Positions 47,849-59,533 of a stretch of DNA of 64,000 nucleotides are shown in pieces. The position numbers were made by a program, and so were the translations under genes. Position 1 is the first letter of the stretch, and the number at the start of each line of letters is the position of its first letter. The stretch is from Acephala macrosclerotiorum (lineage: Eukaryota; Ascomycota; Leotiomycetes; Helotiales; Mollisiaceae). The stretch spans positions 1 through 64,000 of the forward strand of contig MU119486.1 of assembly GCA_014904845.1 (NCBI GenBank). Reading direction: 5' to 3'. The notes beneath the pieces were generated by a model. It did no database searches. It was not told the origin of the DNA and worked only from the letters and a program-made list of their open reading frames with translations.

Positions 47849-49812
47849 TTTAGATACTCCTTCGTTCAATAGTCCAGAAACTAGAAGAGCTTGGGTTGAG
47901 ACTGAGTTTTGAGTTTTAGAAAGAGTTGTGATGTTTTGGGAACGGACAAGGCTGAGGGTCGGGTGCAGATCATTGGCTCGGCGTAAAACAGCTTAAATCT
48001 TCCAACAACACCAACCACCCACGTGCTTTCCACCAATAGTTGCAGCAAATTCATAGGCCGGTCTGATATACGCAGGTACACGAGGGCGATAAGGTTCAGC
48101 AGATTCCAGGAGCAAAGCTCCGGATAAGGCGATGTGACGTTTTGCGGATACACAATCGATGGAGGGGAATTCTCGCAAGTTTCGCAACTTCGCAAGCGCT
48201 CCGTACATTTACAACTGCTATATGTTTCAAGATTGCTCGGGTCGTTTGGGTCACCGTGTACTAGAGCTGATTAATTCAATATACTGCATCGTCCCATCGC
48301 CAGTGCTAGCCAAGATCTAGAACCCTGGTGTACCCCTATCACATCCTCAGTAACCACGGGATCATGCACGCAAATGATGTACCTCACCGCCATCTCCTCG
48401 TACAAATATCGGTCGAGTCAGAAGCCGTGAAGATCGAGAGAGAATGGTATCCACCCCAGCCGTTTGATGCTCCCAAGCAAGTGCATACGAAATTACAATT
48501 GTCCAGGAGATTGGCAGTGCTGAAGACGAGACAAGACTTCCCCACGTAGGCGCCGAAGCAGCAAACCCTACCTACCAAAAGAAAGCCCACGAGACTTTTA
48601 CTGCGTCAAGCGCAACTCGTCCGCTATCAAGCAAAGGAATACAGAACATCTTCATGTGTAACCAGCCGGCTCACGACATGCAAGTCAGGAGGTGGGTTTA
48701 TTAACCATTTAGGCTCAGGATTGACTCGCTGTCGACCCCTCCCCAGCGGCATCTCGTCCCCACCAAGGGCTCGCCGTCCATTTGCCAGGAAAGGAGAAGA
48801 GTGGCTTCACCCCCCTCTCAGGGGCAAGTGTGACCACCAATAATATAGCATCGACAGGATTATTCACGAGTAAAATTGCACAGTTATGCAAAATAATGCA
48901 GTGATATCCACACAATTCACGCCGTCAACAAGGTTCCCCGTAAAAATGGGACAGGAACGGCATGGCTTGCTGTGCCAGTGGCTCCTTCCCAGATCAGATT
49001 TAGCATCAGGGTCTTGCCATGGGATGGGAGAGGGCATGAAGAAATCCTTTGGTTCCTTCGTTGTTCTGATGAAAGCATCCCAGATAGAATTCAACTCCGC
49101 GTCTCGTCTCCTCCTCTGTACCACTTCCAATCGTTAGTTCTATCTACCTAGGAATCGCACTTCTTACGGCATCGTATGTCATATTCCGCAATTTGGATAC
49201 ACAGAAGTACAGCAGCAGCAGCAGCAGCAGCACTCTGATCACCTGGGACCACGACCACGACCACGGAGACTTCTGCCAAGGCGCAACCGATCCCCGCTTC
49301 GAGTGCCATCCCATCATCAGCTGGACGTACAGACTTCTAGCACTGTGCAAACGGAACACTTGGTCCAAACCTCTCTCCAGAGTTCGAACTCTAAACACCT
49401 CCAGTCCCAAGCTGCGCATCGAATCTAGACTTCCAATCCAATACAACTAGGCGCTGTACACCACACGTTGAGGTCGAATTGGGCAAATAATATTCAGGAG
49501 TCGAGGACAACCAGCATCAGGCGTTCCCCACCAGCGATCTGCTAGCACTTGGCCTCGGTCGCTAAGGAATTTACTACGGCTGCCGTCCCTACGCCGCCGC
49601 CGCTCGACTTCGTGTTCACGGGTTCGTCCTTGACAAAGCAGACCTCGTTCGACTCGTTCGAGCTCTTCTTTCAATTCTACAAACAACTCGAAACCTCTCG
49701 CGCATTGGGCCTGTCTGCGAACATCTTATCAACGCATATTACAGCATCGACATCCGCTGGACGATCCCATTACGACGCCAAATCTTAATCCTAGGAGAGC
49801 GAGCGTTGCACA
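47849..49812. other. Intergenic; no supportable gene
   Basis: Short frames at 47881-48195, 48328-48549 and 48864-49137 have no recognisable domains. The right part presumably includes the Pal1 5' untranslated region and promoter. Confidence 0.5.
49210..49230 (+). repeat. CAG trinucleotide repeat, 7 units
   Basis: Seven perfect CAG units about 580 bases upstream of the Pal1 start. No supported exon includes them. Confidence 0.9.
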
Positions 49813-51825
49813 ATGTCGCTCGCCCAACCAGGTCAAGCAGGTCAGTTTCCTTGTCCATTCAAGCAATAATCCCATGGGCGCGCTTCGACATCACCGACCC
49901 CCTCCCCACTTCTCACCAGGTTGGGCGTATCAAGTTGGCAATCGCCCTGTTTCAAAGTCCCTAATTCACCGTCATGGACATGCATGAACCCGCCGGCTAA
50001 CAAGAAGATCCTGTTTGTACTTTAGACTCGCAACCTCCCCCAGGCCTCACACTTAATCTTTCTTCCAACAATCCCTTTCGCAATCGAGCAGCTTCTCCTG
50101 CAAACTCGAACGGCAACCGATCTCCCTTTGAAGCGCCTCCACGACCGGTATCACGAAACCCTTTTCTTGACGCCGGTTCGCAAGACACATTCAGTCGACC
50201 CGCCTCTTCACCAGACAAGATGTCATTCGCAACAGACGCTGCTGCACCGCCAAGGCCTGCATTGACGGGCAATGCAGCCGATCTATTTGTACGTCATACT
50301 ATTTTGAGTCGAAATATTCATCACTCTTTCTTGATTCGAGACCTGCTCTAGTCTTGAACCGCTCTCGTCAATTGAATTATGTCTCGGAAAACAGACAATG
50401 GCAACCAAATATTCATCGCTGACTATGACCGTGCAGGATAACCTAACTCTGAACGATAAGCCCCCTTCTTCCAAGAATGGCATGCGACCACCTCCTCGAT
50501 CCAACACCAGCGACAAGCCGCCTCCCCCATACACACTAAGCTCTCGTTCCGAGAATGTTCCGCCTCGAGGACCCCCAGGCCACCGCCCATCTCGATCTCA
50601 AGAGGAGGCTATGCGTGCCCGCAGACATGCCAACCAGAGTTCGTCTAGCAGACCACGCCCAAGCCAGGAACTCGACATCTTCGCCGATCCTGTTGAGGTT
50701 TCGACGAAGGGAGGACCTAAATTGCGAAGAAACTCTGATTCGTCGGTTATGAGCGGACATCGCAAGCCATTAGATACCGAGGAAGAGAAGAAGAAGCACG
50801 AGAGACGTCGACGTGAGCGTAAGGAGCGCAGAGAGCGTGAAGCAAAGGACCCGAAGTCGAGAAAGCCACCCAAGAACTTGGATCTTATCGATAAATTAGA
50901 TGTTACCAGTATTTACGGCACAGGATGTAAGTTGATCCTCAAGGCACGAAAGAATTGCGATTGACATTGATTAGTATTCCACCATGACGGACCATTTGAT
51001 GCCTGCAACCCTCACCGCAATCGACAAGGAAGCAGACGCGCACCGATGCAAGCATTTCCAAAGGATTCTTTGAACAATGTGCTAGGAGGAGGAGGACCAA
51101 TCAACAAGAGACCTGATCACGCTACCTTCTTGGGACAGCAAGACGAGGAGGCTTTCAAGGACTATTCCAAGGGTGGACAAGGATTCAATGGATACGAACC
51201 TTACGACAATGGAGCTATCCGACCTGGACCATCCAAGGCGGAGATCAATGTCTTAAGTGCTACTACGAGAGTAGAACCAATTCACGGTGAAGAAACTCTT
51301 GGTTTGGGCACGTCTACGTTCCTCGAAGGTGCACCAGCATCACGAGCAGCCTTGCAACGACGAGAAAGTGAGCAAACTTCACCAACTGAAGGAGGTCTTG
51401 GGCGAAAGAAGTCACTGGCCCAGAGAATCCGAGGTGTCAACACCAGACGTGACTATGGTCCGTCCGGCCGAATCACAAGCCCCGAGGGTGTTTATTCTCC
51501 TGAGGCTCGCACACCGGGAGGTACCAAGGCCGAGTCGAACCCATTCTTCGAAGAGTTTTCCAAGGGCGACGATAGCATTAAGAAGGACGGTGGTATCACG
51601 ATCGCTGAGCCGGAGAGAACTGGTCGAGCCCGTGCTCCTAGCAGTCCTAGACGAGGTTTCGGTGAGCGCCTTGAGAGACGTGTTACGAGCGATGGCAATG
51701 GCGACATGCCACCTTCCGTTGCTCCCAAGACCGGTGGTGGCTTCTTATCAAGAGTCAAATCTTTGAAGGGTGGACCACGAAAGCCAAGAGCCGAGAAGCC
51801 CTTCCCACAAGCTCAAGACGCTTGA
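49813..51825 (+). CDS. PAL1: Pal1 family cell-morphology/endocytosis protein
   Basis: Exons 49813..49840, 50026..50288, 50437..50926 and 50975..51825 give 543 aa. The signature Pal1 block spans the last junction: LDLIDKLDVTSIYGTGLFHH, then DGPFDACNPHRNRQGSRRAP, MQAFPKDSLNN and NKRPDHATFLGQ. N-terminal NPF motifs (SSNNPFRN, VSRNPFLD) would bind EH-domain endocytic partners. A highly charged helical stretch (EEEKKKHERRRRERKERRER) precedes the core, and the C-terminal third is disordered and Arg/Ser-rich. Pal1 acts at sites of growth and endocytosis at the plasma membrane. The first and second introns (185 and 149 nt) are longer than the rest, so those joins are slightly less certain. Confidence 0.92.
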
Positions 51826-52592
51826 GTCAACGCGTTCATTATCGGCGGATTGTACCAGCACAAATTTCGAGAAAGTTAACGAGCACGAGCACACAGACGG
51901 CTGATAGCCAACGAACGATTTCTTTTCGAATTCACGCTTCCTGCTTTGATTCCTCGCTGTATTGATGGTCTGGATAGCGAAGATTTCCAATAACGGGCTG
52001 AACATACATTAAGCTTGCAATTTTCTTTCTAGAAGACATTCGGGAGGGCATGGGGAGGGATACATGGAGTAATTTCTTTGATGAGGGGCCCACCTCTTGC
52101 ATATAGGGCGTTGGTCTGGGTGGGCTTTTTATCTCCTTTGTGAGAGTAGCAGAACAGCAGAAAGCAGAGTCTGGGCGGAGATGAGGCAATAGCAATTGGG
52201 GGATGATATACGGCGATGAGATGAGGGCAGATGTCTTCAAAGGCAGCATGTATTGTGAGTGGATGGTGGGAAGGAGAGACAAGGTGGTGGCAAATTGACT
52301 CTGGACTGAAGTGAATGGAATGGAGCGAAATGAATTGATGAATGAAACCTTCTATCCTCCCTGCCTTTATGATATGTACACGTTGAGGATCTTCTAGTCC
52401 GTGTTCGCAGTGAATGGAGTCTTGAAACATTGTAGCATTTCGCGTCTAGACTTGTCTTTGGCCCTTCGACAGCGGACATCTAGATTGCATTTAAGACCTG
52501 ACCTTCGGATCTGTTCCTGGATTCACAATGCAATCCAGACTCAATCACTCATCTAAATTCAATCATAGGAAGTACTTGCATTTATACAGCAT
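51826..52592. other. 3' region of Pal1 and spacer; no gene seen
   Basis: Minus-strand frames here (for example 51932-52282) have no recognisable content. Confidence 0.5.
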
Positions 52593-55500
52593 TGTTGCGC
52601 ATCGTAAGGTGGCTAGACCTACTTTCCCCCTTCGGTTGTCGACACCTGGACTCTGTCCCAAACCACAACATCCATTCTCAATCTTCCTCCTGTGATCTTC
52701 CCTACGATCACAACCCATCTCAGACTTAATCAATCCAGAATGAGAGTCCGTAACAGAAGCGTATTTCTATTGCTGCACATCGCAAAGTGGCTAGGCTTTC
52801 CTTTGCCCCTCTTATTGACATCCCGACTACTTCGTCGCCATATCCAAGGAATAAATTTAATTTACAATGCATGGAATCTCCACGCGAGAGAGGGGGTATT
52901 TGTATCTTCGGTCTAGAATTTTGGGTTTGGATAAGGCTTTTTCTCGGGACGAAGTGGGAAGGAGAGGAGGGAAGGAAGCATGCATCCATTGTTGCACATC
53001 GCAAGTGGTGCCGAGGATTGACCAAGAATTCCCATCCAGCCTTCGATGTCCCCCTTTCACGGCGGGAAAGTCTAGAATAAATTCTGCGCCTCGACTTCTC
53101 CAAGACCGAGTAGGGAATTGTTCCTTGGGAAAGGGCAAGAGTACTTGGAGAGGTGAAAGAAAGGAAGGCGGTGTTCCGGCTTAGTTGTTCATGCCTCGTC
53201 GTGTGCGGTGTTTTGAAACGGTGAGGGAGGTTCTAGATTGGGGTTGGAAGCTTGGGGAAAGCCCGGCGGGGGTGCGATGTGCAACAGTGGACGTTTGTTT
53301 CTTGATGTGTGAAAGTAATTTAAGTTAGTATTTGGGTTGGAAGTATTTGGTGGGTTTGAGGGATATATATCACTTCTGGATGAGGCCATTCACTCTGGAA
53401 TCAATGGCGAATATGCATTGAGAAAGTTGAAGAGGAGGTTATGTCCTTTCGTTTGAGGGTTAATAAAGTAGACTGAAGACAGCTTAGCTATTATTGAAGT
53501 GGATTGGTCAATTGAGGAATTTCTGAATGGTGGACACTTGAGAATCCAGGGTTCTAGAATGGAACTACGTTTAAATGGGTTGAGAAACGATGAAAGAGAA
53601 GGATATTCGTCCATATCGTTGAGAATCTGGGTTTCTCAACATTGTGAGCTTAGTTTTAGAAGAAGTGAAAGTCTCTGGGGTCTTCCCAAATTGATGAAAC
53701 TTCTCCAAACAGAATAAGCTTCACTCAAAGTTTCCAACACACCAATCGAATACGTTCTCAGTACTCTAAACGTTCAAAGAAGGACCGAGACGACCGTGCT
53801 GCGAAAGAAACAAACAAACCTCCGGATCCTCAGAATCCGGTTGAGTTCACGGGCCGCTCCCGTTCATAGCGCCAAGCCATCTCGTTCCGGTACAGGTTGA
53901 TACCGGAACTTTCTTCTTCTGGATCTCACCCTTTCAAACCACTGCTTTCTTGCTAAAAATCTCAGTTTAAATGATTCGAGGACTAGAGGTATGTTACACA
54001 TCGAGAAAAGTACCCAGAGGCTAAGGTAGGTGAGGGTTTGGACATAACATGGATTGCAGATGCCGCGCCGAGATGCTTAGAGTCTCGAGCTTTGGCTTGA
54101 ACAAATTCGATTTGAATGTTCGATGTTTTGTTGCATATCTATAAAAGTGCCCAGAAGCTAAGAGACACCGAAGAGTTGGTAAGTTCTTGAATGAACTGAT
54201 GTTGGCTTTGGGTAAGGGTGCTAGGATCTATTGCTGGGTCCGGGATTTTGACGTGCGTCGTCCTGCGACGCTCCGACGGAGGTAGAACGGATGGGTAATT
54301 AATGTGAATTAATGTGAAGGTTGAATAGTTTGTTGCATGTCGACCAAAGTGCCTAGAGGCTAAGTGTTCCGACGTTCTGGCAAAGGTCTTGCTTGGTGTT
54401 GAGAGTGTCGAGTGCGGACGGAAATATTCTTCCTCTCTCTGCATGAATAGTTTGTTGCACGTCTGAATTTCTCGCCCAGGAGCTAAGGAATCCAAAGGTC
54501 TGGAACGTTGTCTAGACGTGTAATATGGACTGATGTTGAAAGTTGAGGTGGGGTGTTGTCGTTGAGTGAGTGCTGAGTTGTATTGAAGGTCTAGATACCG
54601 GGAGGGGTTAGTACCTTGTATTGCTGCATTTGAGTCTGAGAACAACAGAAATTCCTCGAATGAACATTCTTCCATTAGAAGTATCCGTGTCATCAAATGT
54701 CTCTCTGTCACCCTCTGTGGCCATAACATGAAGACGTTGACAAAATTCGGAAGAGCCAAGACCTCTTGGCTCTCGAATTTCTCCAGCCCCATCTCAAGTT
54801 CCACGCAACCTCCAAAAGAAAATCACACTGGAGACAGACAATTGTTGCACATCGCGCCCCTCGCCGAGGCACCAAGATTTCTTTTATTGGTTCTCTCGGG
54901 GTCTCTTCACATCAAAAGACAGAAAAAACGGCCTTATGTCGGGCCTTGGTATGGAGACAAGACGAGGGCGTCGGTTCTGTCGTGTGCCGAGTCGGTACGG
55001 ACGGCGTTGGCGCGGAAGAAGTCTTCCTTTTTGAGTTTCCTTGACGTCGAGACTTTTGGGTTACAGGACAAGAAATATGAGGAACGGAGGGAATTGGGGG
55101 TTTGTTGCATATCGTAGATGCAGCCAAGTTGCACGGGCGGAGCCTGGGATGGATGTAGTATGGGCTGGTGGGTTATGAGGTCAGTTGGCGAGCTCGACGG
55201 GTGTAGTCTTTAGTCTTGACCTACAAATCCAGTACGAAAGCAGTGGATATAGAGCAGAGGAAAGATTTCTTGTTGCAAATCGCACATGCAGCCAGGCTGA
55301 TGGGTATTGGGCTAGATTATTATGAACTTATAGCATGCCACGCGTCGGCGAGGTCTTGCTTCAAGCATGCGGCTTCTTAGACCTTGAGTCACAAGAGCAT
55401 GATACCCAATCTATTCAGCATGAAGGACAGGAAAGAAGTTCTTGTTGCATGTCGGAGATGCAGCCAAGTTCGTGGCAGTTGGTCTAGATGTGCTGTTGGT

Positions 55501-58500
55501 GGACTAAGGTGCTGGCAAGAGGGTCTTTACCGTGAACGCGCCGATGCGGTTATGGTCTTCCTTCTTGGATCTCTTGGTTTACCGGGATAATTGAATATGA
55601 GCGTCGGATAATGAGATCTCGCTACCCGTCGGAGAATATGCCAAGTTCACGGGCGTCAATCCGGAATGGCCGTTGTGGAGTGATGTTGAGGATTTTTGAA
55701 GGTGTTATAGAATGTGCTGGCGAGATCGTTCTGCGAAAAGATTAGGGGTCGGTCGGTGTACGATGCCCTGTTGCCGATGTTGGTGGAAGAATTCTCATTT
55801 TTGAGAAGGAAGCCGACCTCAGAGATGGTTAATATAAAGACGAGAATTGAATTGCATCAGAATGAAAGATCAATAGAGAGGCTCCATCTATGTTCATGGT
55901 CCTCCTGTCTTCGAAAAGGGGAAAGTTCAACAAGTCTTGGCTTAAGCGAACGGCCTTTGCCCAGTTGACTTGACTTCTTCCTCCCGCTACTATCATCCAA
56001 GACATCCAGAAGGTCCTCTCCATGCCACAATTCACCCCAAATAGATCTTTGCTGCACGTCGAACTTCTCGCCCAGCAATTATTACCGGAGGAAAGCTGCA
56101 AGAAAACCGGCGTCTGACGGCATTATATGAAAGGGGCAGCTGCTTGACTGCCGCCGAGCTTCGCCCAGCGGTTCGGAACCGACGGCAATGCCCCGGGTGT
56201 AGAATGGGAATGTCTCTCGACGACGACGACAACAACGACGCAAGCTGTTGACGAATTTGGCTGAGACTTAACTTTTTATGAGGGATATGTGCGTTTTGTT
56301 GCATGTCGAGTTTTGTGCCCAGAGATTTAGTGTTGGAGTTGGCGTGAGGGCGGTCTGCTGGGTGAACTTCGTGAAGTGCAGATAGGGCTGGAGGGTCTGG
56401 ATAAGATGTGGAGGCGTGATGTTCACCGACTTCTGGGCGTTCGATACCGAGTGGGAAACGTCGGGCTGGCACTTCCTTCAGAATTCCTGCTGGTAGTGAG
56501 ATCGTAGCAAGAGGGGACCAGAATTCAAAAGGGGTGTCTTGGCTTTAGCGAGCACATGGCAACACTTTTCGAGGCTGTTCTCAAGACAACATCCTCATGC
56601 CAGACATGACAACCTATGAGGAACCTCTTTCCAAATGTTCTGTTGCACATCGACATTTTCGCCCAGCATTGACCAGCAGCTCACCGGCCCCAAAGTTCGA
56701 CGAAAACGGTTTGGATGATCCCCAAGCAGCGAGCGGTCTTCGCTCGGAGATGAGGTCACGATAGACGGTGCTCAGAAAATCCCCGAAGCTAGAAGGGATC
56801 ATAGGATTAATCTTTAGTGCAGGAAGGACACTTTAGTATGCTTTCAAAGGTTTTGTTGCATTTCGCAAATGTTATGCAGGAGAGTGGATTTCCTTCATGT
56901 CGAGAATGGGAAAGTGGGGAGGGTTTCGGCTTCTGTCCCCCTTTATGCTCAGCTTGGTTGGGATATTTGTTTGTTTTGGTACGCCATGACGAGATGTTTC
57001 TGGGCATATCCCGAGACCTTTTCAGCTCTCATAAACCTGTCTAAGGAGGTATTTCCGTCCATTCGGCTGAGATAATATCGATTTGTTGCATATCGTAGAT
57101 TGATAATCGACGTCCCCGGATCTCACGAGTCTGTCATGCGGCTATTCTGGATTTGGATTTTAACCTCCGAAGTCATGCAGGAATGCACTTCCTAAGATCT
57201 CACGGAATCCTTCGACTCATTAGCCAGTGGGATAAATAGGAAGAAACATTTGTTGCAGATCGCAGTTTTAACCCAGCTGTCCAAGGGTCCATAGGATGCA
57301 TTTTGGCGTCTTCGAGATTGACGCACGTCAACATATATAAACGGGGGACCTAGGCGCTGGATAGATGAGGTTCCGGACGTTGAAGTACCAGCCACCAGGA
57401 TCTCTGAGGAAGATACCACGAGAAGTTGAGGAGGCTTATGTTGCATGTCGCGAAAAATGGATCATCGCGGGCGTGAATGGCCCAGAATGTACTGTGCTTT
57501 GAGGCTGTCACGAGTGGCTTATTCCTTCGCTCTCCTCCACTTACCCCACATTTGCTACCGGTCCACAATGTAACCCTGGGCTGGATATGTTGGATTGGAC
57601 TCCACGATTACCTTCGTAGGAAGTTAGTAGAGCCGTGAAATGACTGTTCAATACCTCTCTGTTGCACATCGCAAGGGGATCGCCGGATCCTGGAGCGCTC
57701 CAGATTCGCGGTTGAAGGTTGAGATCGTCAACTTCTTGACCCTCGCACGGCCATGTGCATCAACTTCATAGAAGATCATCCAGACCTCACTCCGAAAGGC
57801 CTAAAAAAGAGATGTACAGATTATGTTGCACATCGTACAAAGACTGTCCACATTTGGAGCATTCGAGAAGTCTATCTACGGGTTTCTCCAAGTTCTTGTG
57901 TGGCCTTCGCTTTTGTTCTTTGCCCGTCCCCGTCTCACGCCACGAGACATGTCCGTTGCAGAAACACGGTACAGCCTAATGCCAACGAACCCAGATAGTT
58001 AACGTAGCTGCAGTTGAAATTATCTCTCTTTGTCTATCCGGTTTCTGTTGCACGTCGTATAAGATCGTCCACAATTAGAGTATTCGAGAAGCCGTTCTGG
58101 GGGAATCCAACCCATCTCAGGCCACGAGACATATCCAAAGTCACCTGCAGAAGCGTGGAACAGCACCAGCAAAACGGGACACTTGAAGAAAATCCGTCCA
58201 AACGGACCTGTCTCTCAGAGTTTTCAAAATACTGTTGCACATCGTAAATGATCGCCCAGCTCCGCCAAGAGGGCCAGACCGTCCAGGAAGGTTGAGGTTG
58301 ACGATCTCGATTCACCACCAAGATTCATCCATGTAAAGCAGGATGATCTCATATCCGCAGGATGCGCTGAAACAGCAGAACTTCACTTCCGTTGAAGAGC
58401 ATCTACTTTCTGTTGCAAATCGCAGAAAAGGATCGCCCAGCGCATTGCCCACATTCGGATGATTTGGAGCAGTCGAGACCGTGGGAAATGGCGCGAGGCG

Positions 58501-59002
58501 TCAACCCCTTGACCCCACGATCCAAGCCAACAAACGGGCTTCGCCGTATTGGAAACCTTTAATTGTCAATAGAAGCAGGTTTAAGAGAGAACATAATCTG
58601 CAGGAAATGGATTTGTTGCACATCGTAAAATCTGAGATCGACATGTTGAAGGCTTGACAAGCAGGTCTAGACCTAGGACTTTGCCTTAATTAACTTTCAC
58701 GATCCATGATCAAGTTGAAGCCAGCAGACCTTTTTCCAGCCAGCCGTATCTGCCGGAGAACTTGAGAAGGCAATCAGACTCTTGAAAGTCGACTTTGTTG
58801 CACATCGTAAAATCTGTGATCTACGCGCTGATGGCTTGACGAGCAGTCTGGATCTCGGAAGCGCCTTGGTCGAGGGCTTCACGATGGTTGTGTAACTTCG
58901 GTTCGAGTTGAAGCCACCGGGAACTCTGGAGAAAGACTTTATCCAACCAGCTGTGTCAGAAAAAGTGAATCGACTCTTGAAGGTTGACTTTGTTGCACAT
59001 CG
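52593..59002 (+). repeat. Diverged tandem array with a near-invariant 12-bp core (about 27 copies)
   Basis: The core TGTTGCAYRTCG or a one-to-two-base variant starts at 52593, 52771, 52990, 53992, 54129, 54331, 54453, 54843, 55103, 55271, 55443, 56050, 56297, 56641, 56854, 57084, 57252, 57439, 57660, 57824, 58046, 58233, 58411, 58614, 58796 and 58991. One copy at 53275-53286 is inverted, and decayed copies lie near 54622 and 55619. About ten copies carry a second box (GCCCAG or similar) 15-19 bases downstream. Neighbouring intervals are related: 58614/58796, 57824/58046 and 55103/55271/55443 share many blocks. The units are therefore diverged tandem duplicates of about 170-220 bp. I do not recognise the family; no long credible frame crosses it. 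Confidence 0.85.
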
Positions 59003-59533
59003 CAATGGGATCGACAGCTGCCTTATTTGGAAAGTTGAAGTTGATACAGGATGTGCATTTTGGGCCGGTCTAGACCTCGAGATCGTCCAAGCGTGCCCCA
59101 AAGCGGGCTTCACGTGAGGAAGTTTATTTTGGGGGACAGAAATGTTGGAAACTGGGCTCCGAGATCACTTGATCATTGACGTTGAGGTATATACAAGAGT
59201 TTGGGATATGCAGCTTCATGACTTGGATGGAAATCTAGTTATATTAGTTGGCAGAAAGCGTTTGAAAAAGGCAGGCTCGCTTCGGACTTGACGACACTAG
59301 TCTCATCATGAACTTCATCTTCATCTACTGCAGCACAACTTCAACAATGTGATTTCTCGAAGCTGGTCGTCACTTGATTGCAAATCCGTTGTCTCTTCCT
59401 TATTGACTGCTGTGGTCTCCTTCGTTTTACGCCATGCACCGCGTCCTCTCCCTTCAAATTTGAATCGGCAGGCACCACTTTCGTTCTCATCTGATATGTT
59501 GTCTCCCAAAGTCTCACTACAATATCAGACGAA

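Noticed and set aside
54139..54804. 221-codon minus-strand frame inside the tandem array
   Set aside because: It crosses several array cores, has no recognisable domain, and does not persist in sister units; probably a chance frame.
52593..59002. CRISPR-like interpretation of the evenly spaced repeats
   Set aside because: The core is only 12 bp, spacers are 120-430 bp and mutually related, and the DNA is fungal nuclear sequence.
58697..59113. 138-codon minus-strand frame with two similar blocks (LRCATKSTFKS)
   Set aside because: The similarity is explained by the two array units it spans; no homologue recognised.
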